Shown here in pieces: positions 9,979-11,447 of a stretch of 11,447 bases of DNA. The notes under the pieces were generated by a model. The model saw nothing but the letters and a program-made list of their open reading frames with translations. It searched no databases and had not been told where the DNA came from. A program made the translations under genes and the position numbers. The stretch comes from an uncultured Oscillospiraceae bacterium. Its GTDB lineage: Bacteria; Bacillota; Clostridia; Oscillospirales; Oscillospiraceae. The stretch is from contig CAKUJA010000068.1 of NCBI GenBank assembly GCA_934661135.1, positions 1-11,447 of the forward strand, given 5' to 3'. The stretch's first letter is position 1. The number at the start of each line of letters is the position of its first letter.

Positions 9979-11447
9979 ATGGAGAAACAAATCAAAATTG
10001 CCCTCGCGGGCAACCCAAACAGCGGTAAGACAACGCTGTTCAACGCGCTGACCGGCTCCAACCAGTTCGTCGGTAACTGGCCGGGCGTCACGGTCGAAAA
10101 GAAGGAAGGCAAGCTGAAGAAGCACGATGACGTTGTCATTATGGATCTTCCCGGTATCTATTCGCTGTCCCCATACACGATGGAAGAGGTCGTCTCCCGT
10201 AACTACCTGATTACGGAGCGCCCGGATGCCATCCTGAACATCATCGATGGCACGAACCTCGAGCGCAACCTCTACCTGACCACCCAGCTCACAGAGCTTG
10301 GCATTCCGGTTGTCATCGCCATCAACATGATGGACATCGTCCGCAAGAACGGCGATAAGATCAACATCGCGGAGCTGAGCCGCGAGCTTGGCTGCCAGAT
10401 TGTTGAGATTTCCGCGCTGAAGGGCGACGGCGTTATGGAAGCCGCCGAAGCGGCTGTTGCGGCCGCCAAGGGCGCCAAGACCGTTCCGATGCACACGTTC
10501 TCCGGCCCGGTCGAGCACGCGATTGCTCACATCGAAGAGGCCGTCCTGCACGACAAACCTGCTGAGCAGCAGCGCTGGTACGCCATCAAGATCTTCGAGC
10601 GCGATGATAAGGTGCTCGAGCAGCTTCAGATTCCGGAAGCAACCATGGCGCATATCGAGACCGACATCAAGGCCGCCGAGACCGAGCTGGACGACGATGC
10701 CGAGTCCATTATCACCAACGAGCGCTATGTCTACATCGCCCAGATCATCAAGGGCTGCTACAAGAAGAAAAAAGAGGGCGGAATGTCCGCCTCGGATAAG
10801 ATCGACCGCATTGTCACCAACCGCTGGCTGGGTCTGCCGATCTTTGCGGTTGTGATGTTCCTCGTCTACTGGGTTGCCATGGTCGCCGTCGGCGCACCTG
10901 CGACCGACTGGGCGAACGACGGACTGTTCGGCGACGGCTGGCACCTGCTTGGCATTGGTTCTTCCGCCTACAACGACGCTGCTGACGAATATACCGCAGC
11001 CAGCGAAGCGGTCAGCGGCTACTATGAGCTTGACACCGAAGCCGAGGACTTCGACGCCGACGCTGCTCTGTCCGAGATGAAGGCTGTCACGGCGGACTCC
11101 GCCAGCACGACCATTGAGGTCGAAGATGAGGAAACCCTCGCCCTCAACGAAATGACCGTCTACTACGACGCGATCCCCGATGGCGCTGACGAAGAAACCA
11201 CCGTTGGCATGACCTATGTCGACGCTGTCAGCTACTTTGAAGAAAACGGCTTCGACGAACCCGACCCCGCCGACTATGGCGTCTGGGTTCCTGGCGTTCC
11301 GGTTCTGATCGAGAACCTGCTCAACGCCTGCAATGTCCCCGAAGACGGCTGGCTGCACGGCCTGATCCTCGACGGTATCGTCGCCGGTGTCGGCGCGGTG
11401 CTCGGCTTCGTGCCGCAGATGCTCGTGCTGTTCCTGATGCTCGCCTT
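9979..11447 (+). CDS. feoB: Ferrous iron transporter FeoB (3' end outside window)
   Basis: Only the first 489 codons are in the window and no stop is reached. FeoB is a GTPase-linked membrane protein for Fe(II) uptake. G-domain motifs are in order: G1 GNPNSGKT at 11-18, the G2 region NWPGVTVEKKEG with T38, G3 DLPG at 56-59, G4 NMMD at 116-119, and G5 SAL at 145-147. The linker with helices follows to about 275, then the first membrane helix (WLGLPIFAVVMFLVYWVAMV, about 282-301). Residues 319-434 are an unusually acidic insert, discussed as a finding. The conserved gate region LDGIVAGVGAVLGFVPQM begins at 464. ATG at 9979 has AAGGAG at 9966-9971, 7 bases upstream. Context: two feoA genes and a DtxR-type repressor. 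Confidence 0.96.
   Translation, partial: MEKQIKIALAGNPNSGKTTLFNALTGSNQFVGNWPGVTVEKKEGKLKKHDDVVIMDLPGIYSLSPYTMEEVVSRNYLITERPDAILNIIDGTNLERNLYLTTQLTELGIPVVIAINMMDIVRKNGDKINIAELSRELGCQIVEISALKGDGVMEAAEAAVAAAKGAKTVPMHTFSGPVEHAIAHIEEAVLHDKPAEQQRWYAIKIFERDDKVLEQLQIPEATMAHIETDIKAAETELDDDAESIITNERYVYIAQIIKGCYKKKKEGGMSASDKIDRIVTNRWLGLPIFAVVMFLVYWVAMVAVGAPATDWANDGLFGDGWHLLGIGSSAYNDAADEYTAASEAVSGYYELDTEAEDFDADAALSEMKAVTADSASTTIEVEDEETLALNEMTVYYDAIPDGADEETTVGMTYVDAVSYFEENGFDEPDPADYGVWVPGVPVLIENLLNACNVPEDGWLHGLILDGIVAGVGAVLGFVPQMLVLFLMLA

Noticed and set aside
9937..11358. A 473-codon minus-strand frame opposite feoB.
   Set aside because: feoB on the plus strand has clear GTPase and gate motifs. The reverse frame shows no recognisable protein and is a shadow.

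Overview
The window looks like chromosomal DNA from a moderately GC-rich Clostridia, most likely a gut Oscillospiraceae-type bacterium. I infer this from a DUF4317 gene (a family known mainly from Clostridia), strong GGAGG ribosome sites, sigma-A-type promoters with 17-bp spacers, a DtxR-type regulator beside feoA-feoA-feoB, and small hairpin repeats between genes. There is no rRNA, tRNA, CRISPR array or phage gene, and no transposase was seen.

Layout. (1) 1-133 holds nested inverted repeats and a plus-strand terminator, so a gene reading toward it probably lies left of the window. (2) 134-2485, minus strand, is an operon of hflK, hflC and a LURP-one/YxjI-like protein: two SPFH membrane proteins plus a small beta-rich protein. 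(3) 2615-3748, plus, is a DUF4317 gene read divergently from hflK; both have extended -10 promoters in a 129-bp gap. (4) 3749-4127 has no gene and holds two different hairpin repeat elements and a terminator. (5) 4128-5297, minus, is a class I aminotransferase. (6) 5298-5758 has no gene: it contains the divergent promoters of the aminotransferase and pyk, and a pyk leader of about 150 nt that ends in a terminator-like hairpin with alternative pairing partners. (7) 5759-7171, plus, is pyruvate kinase. (8) 7172-7452 holds a second copy of the composite repeat, which also provides the pyk terminator, and a segment resembling the end of the mobile element further right. (9) 7453-8352, minus, is a DegV/FakB-like fatty-acid-binding protein. 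(10) 8460-11447 is an iron locus: a minus-strand DtxR/MntR-type repressor, a 164-bp MITE-like element, then plus-strand feoA, feoA and feoB, with feoB cut by the window end.

Working together. The best-supported functional unit is ferrous iron uptake. The repressor gene and feoA promoters carry similar 17-bp dyads, suggesting that one metal-sensing repressor controls both itself and Feo. FeoB carries a very acidic insert of about 116 residues in an extracytoplasmic loop. The other genes (pyk, aminotransferase, degV, hflKC) are housekeeping and each has its own promoter or terminator. I found no clearly new multi-gene defence or metabolic system. The points most worth checking are the FeoB acidic insert, the pyk leader, and the MITE and shared operator at the iron promoters.
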